From the NCBI GenBank assembly GCA_964415395.1, contig CAYPZU010000036.1:1-21344 (forward strand): a DNA stretch of 21,344 nucleotides. The letters are read 5' to 3'. Below the pieces are notes generated by a model, which made no database searches, was not told the origin of the DNA, and was given only the letters and a program-made list of their open reading frames with translations. The position numbers were made by a program, and so were the translations under genes. Origin of the DNA: CAYPZU01 sp964415395. GTDB lineage: Bacteria; Chlamydiota; Chlamydiia; Chlamydiales; SM23-39. This document shows, piece by piece, positions 1 to 7,253 of the stretch (its first letter is position 1; the number at the start of each line of letters is the position of its first letter).

Positions 1-146
1 TCGCCGAGTCGGGGATGAATACAGCGGAAGACGTCCGGTTCGTCCAACAGCTCGGCTACGACGCGGTTTTGGTCGGAGAGACGCTCACCCGGACGCAAAA
101 TCCTTTAGAAACCCTTTCTAACTTTAGGCAAACCTATGTTTGTTAA
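1..146 (+). CDS. trpC: Indole-3-glycerol phosphate synthase, C-terminal end (partial)
   Basis: Only the last 47 residues are inside the window; the frame begins at base 3 and stops at TAA 144-146. The visible piece carries the TrpC C-terminal pattern: AESGMNTAEDV followed by GYDAVLVGETLTR, which in the TIM-barrel family is the phosphate-binding beta7-beta8 region (usually S/A-E-S-G-I and V-L-V-G-E-A-L-M). TrpC closes the indole ring, turning CdRP into indole-3-glycerol phosphate, the substrate of the TrpA encoded three frames downstream. The stop lies 11 bases inside the following trpF-trpB gene, so the two are translationally linked in one operon. The catalytic N-terminal part cannot be seen. 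Confidence 0.9.
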   Translation, partial: AESGMNTAEDVRFVQQLGYDAVLVGETLTRTQNPLETLSNFRQTYVC

Positions 147-1836
147 AATTTGCGGATTGACCGATGTGAAAACGGCGCTGGCCGCCGTAGAGAGCGGAGC
201 TGATTTTATCGGGCTTCTGTTTTCTAAAGTGTCTCCAAGAGCGATTCCTCTGGAGAAAGCGAAAGAGATCGCGCAAGCGGTGAAAAAGGCGGGAGCCGAG
301 CCGGTGGGCGTGTTCGCCGATGAGAAGGCTGAAGAGATTTTGAAGATCGTAAATGAACTGGATCTCAAATTTGTCCAGCTGCATGGAACTGAGCCGAGAT
401 TTGCCTGCGGATCGCTGCCGAAAGAGCTCCATGTGATCTACGTGGCCGACGGCAAGCCGATTCCCAAATTCCTCGATCCGAAGAAAGACTATCTCCTTTT
501 CGAAAACCACTTCGAGGATCCAAAAGATTTCCGCTTTTTCATCGCGGGGAAGCTACAGCCTGAAACAGTGCGCGGGGCGATCGAACAGTTTAAGCCCCAC
601 GGCGTTGATGTTTCTTCGGGAGTTGAAAGGGAGCCGGGAAAAAAAGACCCTGCTCGAGTCGAATCGTTTCTCCGCGCCGCCAAGCCGGAGCGCTACGGCC
701 TCTACGGGGGAATGTACGTGCCGGAACTCTTGATGGCTCCGTTCCAGGAACTGGCGAAAGCGTTTGAGACGATTGTGAAGAGCGAGCCGTTTCAGAAAGA
801 GTTTCTCGCTCTGCTCAAAGACTATGCAGGGCGCCCGACCGCTTTGACCGAGATCCCCCGCTTTGCCGAGGCGGTCCAGGGGCCGCGGATCTTTTTAAAA
901 CGGGAAGATCTGCTCCACACGGGAGCTCACAAAATCAACAACGCGATCGGGCAGTGCCTGCTTGCGAAGAAGTTGGGCAAGCAGCGGATCATCGCCGAGA
1001 CGGGCGCGGGCCAGCACGGCGTCGCAACGGCGACAGCGTGCGCTCTTCTGGGCCTTCCCTGCGTCATCTACATGGGCCAGGTCGATATCGACCGGCAGGG
1101 GCCGAACGTAGCCAAAATGAAGCTTTTAGGCGCCGAAGTGAAGGCGGTTCCGGATGGAACGCTTAAAGACGCGGTGAACGAGGCGCTTCGCGACTACGCA
1201 GCGAGCTACGAGACGACCCACTACTGCCTCGGTTCGGCTTTGGGGCCTTATCCGTTCCCGGCGATGGTCGCCGAATTTCAGAAAATCATCGGCATTGAGG
1301 CGAGAGCCCAAATGCAGGAGCGGATCGGACGCGATCCCGATCTTGCGATCGCCTGCGTCGGCGGGGGATCGAACGCGATCGGCCTGTTCGGCGCGTTTCT
1401 CGAGAGCGGCGTCCAGCTCGTGGGCGTCGAGGCGGGAGGGGAGGGGCCGGGCAAAAACGCCGCCCGCTTCCAGGAAGGCTCTCCGGGCGTTTTGCACGGC
1501 TGCTACACGTTCGTTCTGCAGGATGAGCAAGGCCAGATCGCCGAAACTCATTCGATCTCGGCGGGACTCGATTATCCTTCCGTAGGCCCTCAGCACGCCG
1601 ATTTGCGGCAGAAGAAGAGAGCCCGCTACGAAGCGTGTACGGACGAAGAGGCGCTGAACGCATTCCGCCTTCTCTCCCGCACGGAGGGGATCATCCCCGC
1701 TTTCGAATCATCCCATGCGCTGGGCTATCTGATCCGGATCGCTCCGTCCTTGCCGAAAGACGCCATCGTCCTGGTCAATCTCTCGGGGAGAGGCGACAAA
1801 GACTTACCCACTTACTTTGAGAAATACCATGTGTAG
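136..1836 (+). CDS. trpF-trpB: Fused phosphoribosylanthranilate isomerase / tryptophan synthase beta chain
   Basis: A single uninterrupted 566-residue frame. Residues 1 to about 182 are TrpF: KICGLTDV at the start (catalytic Cys), FVQLHG in the middle, and GVDVSSGVE-x-x-PGKKD near the end. Residues 186-566 are a complete PLP-dependent TrpB beginning RYGLYGGMYVPE, with HTGAHK (PLP lysine K266), ETGAGQHGVATA, the phosphate-binding GGGSNAIG at 409-416 and the terminal LSGRGDKD. The linker is almost nil. TrpF isomerises PRA to CdRP; TrpB condenses indole with serine to tryptophan. An AGG lies 8 bases before the ATG at 136. Oddity: the TrpF half reads LLFEN at 120-124 where the family has LL(F)D, and the GG-S/T-G loop that follows is missing (see findings). 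TrpF activity is therefore less certain than TrpB activity. Confidence 0.95.
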   Translation: MFVKICGLTDVKTALAAVESGADFIGLLFSKVSPRAIPLEKAKEIAQAVKKAGAEPVGVFADEKAEEILKIVNELDLKFVQLHGTEPRFACGSLPKELHVIYVADGKPIPKFLDPKKDYLLFENHFEDPKDFRFFIAGKLQPETVRGAIEQFKPHGVDVSSGVEREPGKKDPARVESFLRAAKPERYGLYGGMYVPELLMAPFQELAKAFETIVKSEPFQKEFLALLKDYAGRPTALTEIPRFAEAVQGPRIFLKREDLLHTGAHKINNAIGQCLLAKKLGKQRIIAETGAGQHGVATATACALLGLPCVIYMGQVDIDRQGPNVAKMKLLGAEVKAVPDGTLKDAVNEALRDYAASYETTHYCLGSALGPYPFPAMVAEFQKIIGIEARAQMQERIGRDPDLAIACVGGGSNAIGLFGAFLESGVQLVGVEAGGEGPGKNAARFQEGSPGVLHGCYTFVLQDEQGQIAETHSISAGLDYPSVGPQHADLRQKKRARYEACTDEEALNAFRLLSRTEGIIPAFESSHALGYLIRIAPSLPKDAIVLVNLSGRGDKDLPTYFEKYHV

Positions 1837-2566
1837 AATCAAGAAAGCATTCGCTGAGAAAAATGCCTTCATCGGCTATCTGACGGCGGGCGATGGAGAC
1901 TCAAAGAAGCTCTTCGTCGATCTGCTCCGGGGCGGCGTCAATCTCCTGGAAATCGGGATCCCCCATTCCGATCCGGTGGCCGACGGCCCTGTGATCCAAA
2001 AAGCCATGCAGCGCTCGCTCGCTGCCGGAACGACGCCTGATTCAGTCCTTGAGCTTGTAAAAGAGCTCCGGAAAAAGATTAACACCCCGATGGTGCTGTT
2101 CACCTACTACAACCCGATCCAGAATGACTTAAGAGGGTTCCTGAAGAAAGCGAAAGAGGCGGGCGCTGACGGCCTTCTCATTGTCGATCTCCCCTTTGAA
2201 GAGGCGAGAGGCTACCGGGACGCCTGCACGGAATTCGGCCTCGACCCGATCTTCGTGATCGCCCCCTCGACCCCACCCGAGAGAATCCGCGAAATCGCCA
2301 AAATGGCGGGCGGTTTCCTCTATTATGCCTGCCGCAAGGGAACGACCGGCGCAAGAAAAGGGCTGCCGGAAGATCTGGCGGAAAAACTCTCCCTGATCCG
2401 CAGCATATCGAAGCTCCCGATCGCCGTCGGTTTCGGCGTCTCAGAGAGGGAGACGGCGAGAGAAATTCTTCAATCGGCCGATGGCTTTGTCGTCGGCTCG
2501 CTCTTTGTCGACGCTGTCGAAAAAGAGAAAAATTTAACTGAAATTGCCGGAGGGCTCAAACCATGA
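1829..2566 (+). CDS. trpA: Tryptophan synthase alpha chain
   Basis: TIM-barrel subunit that cleaves indole-3-glycerol phosphate and channels indole to TrpB. I chose the ATG at 1829 (245 residues) over an in-frame TTG at 1817, because it gives the usual N-terminus and overlaps trpB by 8 bases. Catalytic Glu is E41 in LLEIGIPHSDP and catalytic Asp is D52 in VADGP. The segments LLIVDLPFEEA, YYACRKGTTGARKG (family: S-R-x-G-x-T-G), VGFGVS and VVGSLF follow in the expected order and supply the phosphate site. The protein is slightly shorter than the roughly 268 residues of the enterobacterial enzyme. The adjacent TrpB half is the obvious partner for an alpha2-beta2 complex. Confidence 0.95.
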   Translation: MCRIKKAFAEKNAFIGYLTAGDGDSKKLFVDLLRGGVNLLEIGIPHSDPVADGPVIQKAMQRSLAAGTTPDSVLELVKELRKKINTPMVLFTYYNPIQNDLRGFLKKAKEAGADGLLIVDLPFEEARGYRDACTEFGLDPIFVIAPSTPPERIREIAKMAGGFLYYACRKGTTGARKGLPEDLAEKLSLIRSISKLPIAVGFGVSERETAREILQSADGFVVGSLFVDAVEKEKNLTEIAGGLKP

Positions 2567-3567
2567 TGATCCAACTCGATCCTCTCGCTACAGAGGAACA
2601 GGAACTCGCACTGATCGCCCGCCTTGAGAAAATGGGCTTCCAAATCGCAAGACAGGGCGCGGGACGCCTCGCTTTGGTGAAGGGCGTAGACAAGCTTGTG
2701 AAGCTCGAAGAGTTCGCCAAGCTGCCCCACGTCGCCAGCGTCCAGCCGATGAAAGAGAAATTCAAACTCGCCAGCCTCGGTTCGAAGCCGGAGCCGACTG
2801 TCATTGAGATGAAAGGGAAGCAAATCGGAGGCGGCAGTCTTTTCGTGATTGCAGGGCCCTGTTCGATTGAATCGAAGGAGCAGATGGAAAAGTGCGCGAA
2901 AGCCGCTTTCGAACAGGGAGCGCAGTGCCTCCGCGGCGGCGCCTACAAGCCCCGCACCTCTCCTTATGAATTTCAGGGACTCGAAGAAGAAGGCCTCGAC
3001 ATCCTGCGGGCCGCTGCCGAAAAATACAACCTGATCACCGTTTCCGAAGTGATGGACGCAAGCCAGATCGAAACCGCCTCGAAACGGGTCGACATCCTCC
3101 AGGTCGGAGCGCGGAACATGCACAATTTCAGCTTGCTCAAAGAGCTGGGCAAAGTGAAAAATCCGATCCTCCTCAAGCGGGGCTTTGCTGCGACCTACCA
3201 GGATCTGCTTCTCGCCGCCGAGTATATCATCAGCGCCGGCAACCCCAACGTGATTCTGTGCGAAAGGGGAATCCGCACCTTCGAGACCTACACACGCAAT
3301 ACTCTCGACCTCAACGCAGTTCCCGCTCTCAAAGAGCTGACCCACTTGCCGGTCATCGTCGACCCGAGCCACGGCACCGGCATCCGCTCGCTGGTCCTAC
3401 CGATGGCCCGCGCCGCGATCGCAGCCGGCGCAGATGGAGTCGCGATAGAAATGCACCCCGATCCCGACAGAGCGCTCACCGACGCCCAGCAAACGATCTC
3501 CTTTGAGGCGTTCGCAAAAATGATGGGACAGCTTAAACTCATTCATAAAGCCGTCCAATCATGCTGA
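2563..3567 (+). CDS. aroF: DAHP synthase, type I-beta with N-terminal regulatory domain
   Basis: Condenses phosphoenolpyruvate and erythrose 4-phosphate to DAHP, the first shikimate-pathway step. The 334 residues split into a ferredoxin-like regulatory domain (about 1-68) and a TIM barrel. The barrel carries AGPCSIES, LRGGAYKPRTSPYEFQG, ILLKRGF, ILCERGIRTFE and VDPSHGTG. Metal ligands are C100, H270, E296 and D307, matching the Thermotoga maritima enzyme with a constant offset of two. KdsA is the main alternative, but the regulatory domain and the RGIRTFE segment argue for DAHP synthase. The ATG sits in an ATGA overlap with the trpA stop. By homology to the Thermotoga enzyme the N-terminal domain would sense tyrosine or another aromatic end product; the ligand here is unknown. 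Confidence 0.93.
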   Translation: MMIQLDPLATEEQELALIARLEKMGFQIARQGAGRLALVKGVDKLVKLEEFAKLPHVASVQPMKEKFKLASLGSKPEPTVIEMKGKQIGGGSLFVIAGPCSIESKEQMEKCAKAAFEQGAQCLRGGAYKPRTSPYEFQGLEEEGLDILRAAAEKYNLITVSEVMDASQIETASKRVDILQVGARNMHNFSLLKELGKVKNPILLKRGFAATYQDLLLAAEYIISAGNPNVILCERGIRTFETYTRNTLDLNAVPALKELTHLPVIVDPSHGTGIRSLVLPMARAAIAAGADGVAIEMHPDPDRALTDAQQTISFEAFAKMMGQLKLIHKAVQSC

Positions 3568-4979
3568 TCGCTTCGATTACCCAGCCGACTATAGAAGCGA
3601 TCCTGAAGGAGATCGAACAGGCGAGGCCCTTTGCCGACGCGATCGAGGTGCGCCTCGATTTCCTTCAGGAAGAGCAATTTCAGCGGCTGGGAGAACTTTT
3701 CCGGGGCCTGCCCCTTCTCTTCACCTTTCGAAAAGAGGCGCAGGGAGGCGTTTGTTCGCTCCCCGAATCCCGCCGTCTTGCCTTGATCGAGAAGGCTCTT
3801 GAATTCCTGCCCGCCTATTGCGATCTTGAAGTCGATACCGATCCAGCCGCTATCGAACGGATTGCGAAGAAATTCCCCTCCGTGCGGTTGATCGGGTCGA
3901 CCCACAATTTCGAAGAGACCCCGCAAGATTTGGCGGCTCTGCTCCAGAAGATGAAGAACCCCCATTTCTCATTCTACAAGATCGCCCTGCGCGCCCATTC
4001 TACGATCGACATGCTCCGCCTGATGGCGTTTGCCCGCGAACACGCAGAAAAGACCCCTCTTTGCTGCATTTCAATGGGGCCCGAAGGCAAGCCGTCGCGC
4101 ATCTTAGGCCCGATCGCCGGCAACGCTTTCAACTACTCCGGCGTCGAAGAAGAGGCTCATCTTCACCGCCCCAGCCTGGCCGCCCTTTGCGAAATCTATC
4201 ATTTCAGGAAACTGAACCGGGAAACCGAACTCTACGCCCTCCTCGGCGACCCTGTCGAGCAAAGCATCGGCGACCTCTATCACAACGAGCAGTTCCGCAA
4301 AGACGGGAGGAATGCCGTCTACGTCAAACTCCGCCTAAGGCCCGAAGAACTCTCTGCTTTCTTCCAGATCATGCCGCGCCTTCCCTTCCGGGGCTTCAGC
4401 GTTACCATGCCGCTGAAAGAGGCGATTCTTCCTTACCTCTCCGACATCGACCCGAAAGCGGGCGCGATCGGCGCAGTCAACACTCTCCGGATCGGAGAGG
4501 GGATTTTCGGTACGAACACCGACGCGGCCGGCGCGCTCGACGCCATTGAAAATCACCTCAGCGTCAAAAACAGGCGTGTGGCTATTCTGGGAGCCGGCGG
4601 CTCTGCAAAGGCGATCGCCCACGAAGCGCGCTCGCGCGGGGCGCACGTCGTCCTCTTCAACCGAACGCTCGAAAAAGCGCGCGCTCTCGGCTTTGAAGCC
4701 TACGCTCTCTCCGAACTCCCGAACCACTCCTACGATCTGCTCATCAACACCATTCCCGCTGAAATTTCAGCATCCCTGATTCCCGGAACCTTTGTCATGG
4801 ACATCGTCTATGCGCCCAAACAGACGCCGCTTTTAGCCCAGGCTGAGGCGCAAGGCTGCCGCCTCATCTATGGCGAAGAGATGTTTTTCGGGCAGGCGCG
4901 TCTCCAGCAGCTCTACTGGTTTATACCGCTCGTGATTGAAGATCCGGTTCTGCCGGCGTCGAACAGCCACAGACTTTGA
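3561..4979 (+). CDS. aroDE: Bifunctional 3-dehydroquinate dehydratase / shikimate dehydrogenase
   Basis: A 472-residue fusion catalysing two consecutive shikimate steps. Residues 1 to about 215 are type I dehydroquinase: EVRLD near 29, general base H115 in STHNFEE, Schiff-base lysine K140 in FYKIA, and the closing GNAFNYSG. Residues from about 221 are shikimate dehydrogenase: LLGDPVEQSIG, GFSVTMPLKE with catalytic K286, GAVNT, GTNTDAAG with D321, the nucleotide loop GAGGSAKA and NRT, which favours NADP. The usual S-x-S of the shikimate site is S235-I-G237, so the second serine is a glycine. Fused AroD-AroE is known from chlamydiae and plants and is one reason for the taxonomic call. The start overlaps the DAHP synthase stop by 7 bases with no clear ribosome site, implying coupled translation. 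Confidence 0.94.
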   Translation: MLIASITQPTIEAILKEIEQARPFADAIEVRLDFLQEEQFQRLGELFRGLPLLFTFRKEAQGGVCSLPESRRLALIEKALEFLPAYCDLEVDTDPAAIERIAKKFPSVRLIGSTHNFEETPQDLAALLQKMKNPHFSFYKIALRAHSTIDMLRLMAFAREHAEKTPLCCISMGPEGKPSRILGPIAGNAFNYSGVEEEAHLHRPSLAALCEIYHFRKLNRETELYALLGDPVEQSIGDLYHNEQFRKDGRNAVYVKLRLRPEELSAFFQIMPRLPFRGFSVTMPLKEAILPYLSDIDPKAGAIGAVNTLRIGEGIFGTNTDAAGALDAIENHLSVKNRRVAILGAGGSAKAIAHEARSRGAHVVLFNRTLEKARALGFEAYALSELPNHSYDLLINTIPAEISASLIPGTFVMDIVYAPKQTPLLAQAEAQGCRLIYGEEMFFGQARLQQLYWFIPLVIEDPVLPASNSHRL

Positions 4980-4993
4980 GATCCGCTTCCATC

Positions 4994-5014
4994 GCTAAAC
5001 TTTTCAAGTTTAGC
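4994..5014 (+). terminator. Perfect 9-bp hairpin after the trp-aro operon
   Basis: Arms GCTAAACTT and AAGTTTAGC are perfectly complementary around a three-base loop TTC, 15 bases past the aroDE stop and followed by TTCTTC. It lies between convergent genes and probably ends the aromatic operon transcript. The T-tract is interrupted, so terminator strength is uncertain. Confidence 0.55.
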
Positions 5015-5092
5015 TTCTTCAGCGCCGGCTTCGCCTGACTCAAATTCTGGGCGTCTCCTTGGCATATTCCGATTCTTCAATCTCTCTCGGTA

Positions 5093-5734
5093 TCAATAAA
5101 AAGTGAGGCGGATCGAGGCTTTGGCGCTGACCGCGGCAAGCAGGTCGGCAGCCGCTTTTCTTACGATTTCTTTCGATACATCGAGGCTGTGGACCACGAG
5201 TTCGCGTCCGTCGAAATCGATTTCGAGTTCTTTCATCTTTTCCACGCCCGGATTTTTATGGACTGACTCGCCAGCGCCTTTTTCGCTCCGGGCATAAAAA
5301 TTCAGTTTCTTTCCCTGAGAAACCGTCCGCAGCATCTCTTCGGCCCAGCCAGCTTCTCCTGCAAGGGATCCTTTGGGGAAATCAATGACGTGGTAGTTTC
5401 CCCTCCGGAGATCGAGCAGCAGATCCGCTTTCCCGTTCCAGTCGGTTCCTTTCAGTCTATCCACCGTGATTTCTTTCAATTTAACGATTCCATCCTCGGT
5501 GAAGCGGACTCCGGCATCCTCTTCGTTTCCGAACGATCTTCTGGGGGATGCGTTCCATCTTCCTCCAATCGAAATCGGAACGCGCATATGGGACGGAATA
5601 AACGTCGCGCTGCGCGACCATACGGGCATCTTAACGGGAGGAACAAAAGGGGCGTAGCCGATCGCTCTGACAATTTGCGCAGGAAGCGAGGTTGGTTTTG
5701 CTGCGGAGCAGCTTCGCTGGATGGCTCGAATCAT
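5093..5734 (-). CDS. Conserved-looking hypothetical protein
   Basis: I do not recognise this family. The frame is open much further upstream, but the real start is fixed by a perfect AAGGAG seven bases before the ATG at 5734, giving 213 residues and removing an overlap with the neighbouring lipoprotein gene. The N-terminal 60 residues are basic and rich in Pro, Ser and Ala (AIGYAPFVPPVKMPVW). The rest looks folded, with alternating strands and charged helices: VRFTEDGIVKLKEITVDRL, ADLLLDLRRGNYHVIDFP, LEIDFDGRELVVHSLDVS and a final amphipathic helix before SIRLTFY. No signal peptide or membrane segment is visible. It follows the lipoprotein gene by 107 bases on the same strand and may share its transcript. 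Confidence 0.75.
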   Translation of the reverse strand: MIRAIQRSCSAAKPTSLPAQIVRAIGYAPFVPPVKMPVWSRSATFIPSHMRVPISIGGRWNASPRRSFGNEEDAGVRFTEDGIVKLKEITVDRLKGTDWNGKADLLLDLRRGNYHVIDFPKGSLAGEAGWAEEMLRTVSQGKKLNFYARSEKGAGESVHKNPGVEKMKELEIDFDGRELVVHSLDVSKEIVRKAAADLLAAVSAKASIRLTFY

Positions 5735-5766
5735 GGGAAAACTCCTTAAAAAAAATTTCAGGAGCA

Positions 5767-5798
5767 AAAAAATAGCCCGCCTCTTGATTGCAGGCAAG
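5767..5798 (-). terminator. Possible weak intrinsic terminator after the lipoprotein gene
   Basis: On the minus strand an imperfect stem (TTGCCT pairing with AGGCGG, two pairs being G-U) is followed within three bases by seven T. It lies between the lipoprotein stop and the ribosome site of the next gene. The stem is short, so this may only be partial attenuation. Confidence 0.3.
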
Positions 5799-5841
5799 AT
5801 GAAAATTGAACCACCGAGAGAGAGAAGCGAAGAACTTCTTC

Positions 5842-6219
5842 TTACTGGAGTTCCATTTTGACGATCTGGTCGTCGGCGTCGAAATGGACTCTGACCAGGT
5901 AGGCGTTCGGCTGCTTGAGAGCGCTCTCGATCGGAGTGCCCGCGAATTCCCACAGAAACCCCGTTCCAATGTCGAGCAGGCCGTGCATGCAGGCCCGGGC
6001 AATCGACCCTCTATGCTCGAGGATTTTGAATACTTCCGCATGCGCCTGAGGTTCTTCGGAAGGCGCGTCGAGCGGCTCGGCGCCGAGCGCGATCAGCTGG
6101 CTGCGGGTGCGGGCGCCCAGAATGGAATCGAGTTCGATCCCTTCAATCTTGGAGGCCATCATGACGGAACAGGAGGGGAGAGCGGATGCGAGAAGGAGAA
6201 GCGGAAGCCATTTTTTCAT
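5842..6219 (-). CDS. Small lipoprotein of unknown function
   Basis: Starting at the ATG at 6219 the product is 125 residues and opens with a textbook lipoprotein signal: MKKW, the hydrophobic run LPLLLLASA, and lipobox LPSC with acylated Cys17. An upstream in-frame start at 6252 would add 11 polar residues in front of the signal peptide and is rejected; AAGG sits about 8 bases before the chosen ATG. The mature 109 residues show IEGIELDSILGARTRSQLIALG, then GTGFLWEFAGTPIES and a C-terminal strand YLVRVHFDADDQIVKMEL. The layout recalls small envelope lipoproteins, but I cannot name a family. The gene is downstream of the alcohol dehydrogenase on the same strand. The location is probably periplasmic, anchored to a membrane. 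Confidence 0.8.
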   Translation of the reverse strand: MKKWLPLLLLASALPSCSVMMASKIEGIELDSILGARTRSQLIALGAEPLDAPSEEPQAHAEVFKILEHRGSIARACMHGLLDIGTGFLWEFAGTPIESALKQPNAYLVRVHFDADDQIVKMELQ

Positions 6220-6266
6220 AGAGTACCTTGGATTGGGAACCGAGAGTATCAAATGGGGGTTTTTTC

Positions 6267-7253
6267 TTAAATTTCGAAGACGAGGCGGTAGCGCACTTGT
6301 CCCGCTTTGAGGCGGGCGATCCCTTCATTGATGCGGGAGAGGGGAAGCCGCTCGATTTGGGGGCGGATGTTTTTCCGAGCGGCGAAGGCGAGCATTTCGT
6401 TCATGAGAAACCGGTTGGCGTTGGTGCTGCCGGTGATCGTTTTGGGCGGGGAGATGAGGAGCGAGACGTCGATCGAGGCCGGATGGGGCGGTCTGCCGAG
6501 AAAGCAGAGGACGCCGTTCGGTTTGAGAAGAGAGAGAATCCGGTTCCAGTCGAGGTCTTCATGGACGGTGGAGAGGATGAGGTCGAATTGCGCGGAGGGG
6601 AGAGGGTCGTAGGTGGAGAAATGGGTTGCGCCAAAACGGAGCGCTTCCTCTTTTTTGGAAGGGGAGTGGGAGAGGGCGGTTGTTTCGCAGCCGAAAGCAG
6701 AGGCGAACTGGAGCGCAAGGTGGCCAAGCCCGCCGATCCCGAGAACGGCAACTTTGTGGGGGCCCTGCACGGCGAATTTCCGGAGCGGGGCGTAGACCGA
6801 GGCTCCAGCGCAGAGAAGCGGGGCGGCGTGCGCTGAATCGAGGGCGTCGGGAATCGGGTAGACGAATCGGCTGTCGGCGATCAGGTGGTCGGCGAACCCT
6901 CCCGAAGCGTTCGATCCAGTGGTTCGTTTCGCGCAGAGATTGGAATCTCCCTGCATGCACGAGGGGCAGTCCATGCAGGCGGCGCGCACCCAGCCGATCC
7001 CGACCCGCTTGCCGATTTCGGTTTGGGGAACTGCGGAGCCGGTTTGAGCGATCACGCCGACGGCTTCATGGCCCGGGATGAGCGGATAGGTGGACCGTTT
7101 CCAGTTGTCGTCGATCAGGTGGATGTCGGTGTGGCAGAGGCCGCAGTGGGTGAGGCGGACGAGGACTTCGTTGGGATTTAAAGGGGGAGAGTCGATCGGA
7201 TGCGAGACGAGCGGCCCTTTGGGTTCCAGGGCCGCGTAGGAATGGAATTTCAT
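6267..7253 (-). CDS. Zinc-dependent alcohol dehydrogenase, cinnamyl-alcohol-dehydrogenase-like
   Basis: A medium-chain dehydrogenase of 328 residues, close to the family's usual 340-350. Catalytic zinc ligands are C40 (GLCHTD), H62-E63 (GHEAVGV) and C148 (PLLCAG). Structural zinc ligands are C93, C96, C99 and C107. The Rossmann loop is GIGGLG at 172-177. The following segment, ALSHSPSKKEEA, is the Ser-x-Ser-x-x-Lys pattern associated with NADP(H) rather than NAD(H). It would interconvert alcohols and aldehydes in the cytoplasm; the substrate cannot be told from sequence. Its ATG overlaps the stop of the upstream kinase-like gene in an ATGA arrangement, implying coupled translation although the two activities have no obvious link. 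Confidence 0.92.
   Translation of the reverse strand: MKFHSYAALEPKGPLVSHPIDSPPLNPNEVLVRLTHCGLCHTDIHLIDDNWKRSTYPLIPGHEAVGVIAQTGSAVPQTEIGKRVGIGWVRAACMDCPSCMQGDSNLCAKRTTGSNASGGFADHLIADSRFVYPIPDALDSAHAAPLLCAGASVYAPLRKFAVQGPHKVAVLGIGGLGHLALQFASAFGCETTALSHSPSKKEEALRFGATHFSTYDPLPSAQFDLILSTVHEDLDWNRILSLLKPNGVLCFLGRPPHPASIDVSLLISPPKTITGSTNANRFLMNEMLAFAARKNIRPQIERLPLSRINEGIARLKAGQVRYRLVFEI

Noticed and set aside
5735..5953. 73-residue extension of the hypothetical gene at 5093.
   Set aside because: It overlaps the lipoprotein gene in another frame, is Arg/Ser-rich shadow sequence, and a perfect AAGGAG marks the start at 5734.
6228..6836. Long plus-strand frames opposite the alcohol dehydrogenase.
   Set aside because: Glycine/arginine-rich reverse reading of a clear zinc dehydrogenase with all metal ligands on the minus strand.
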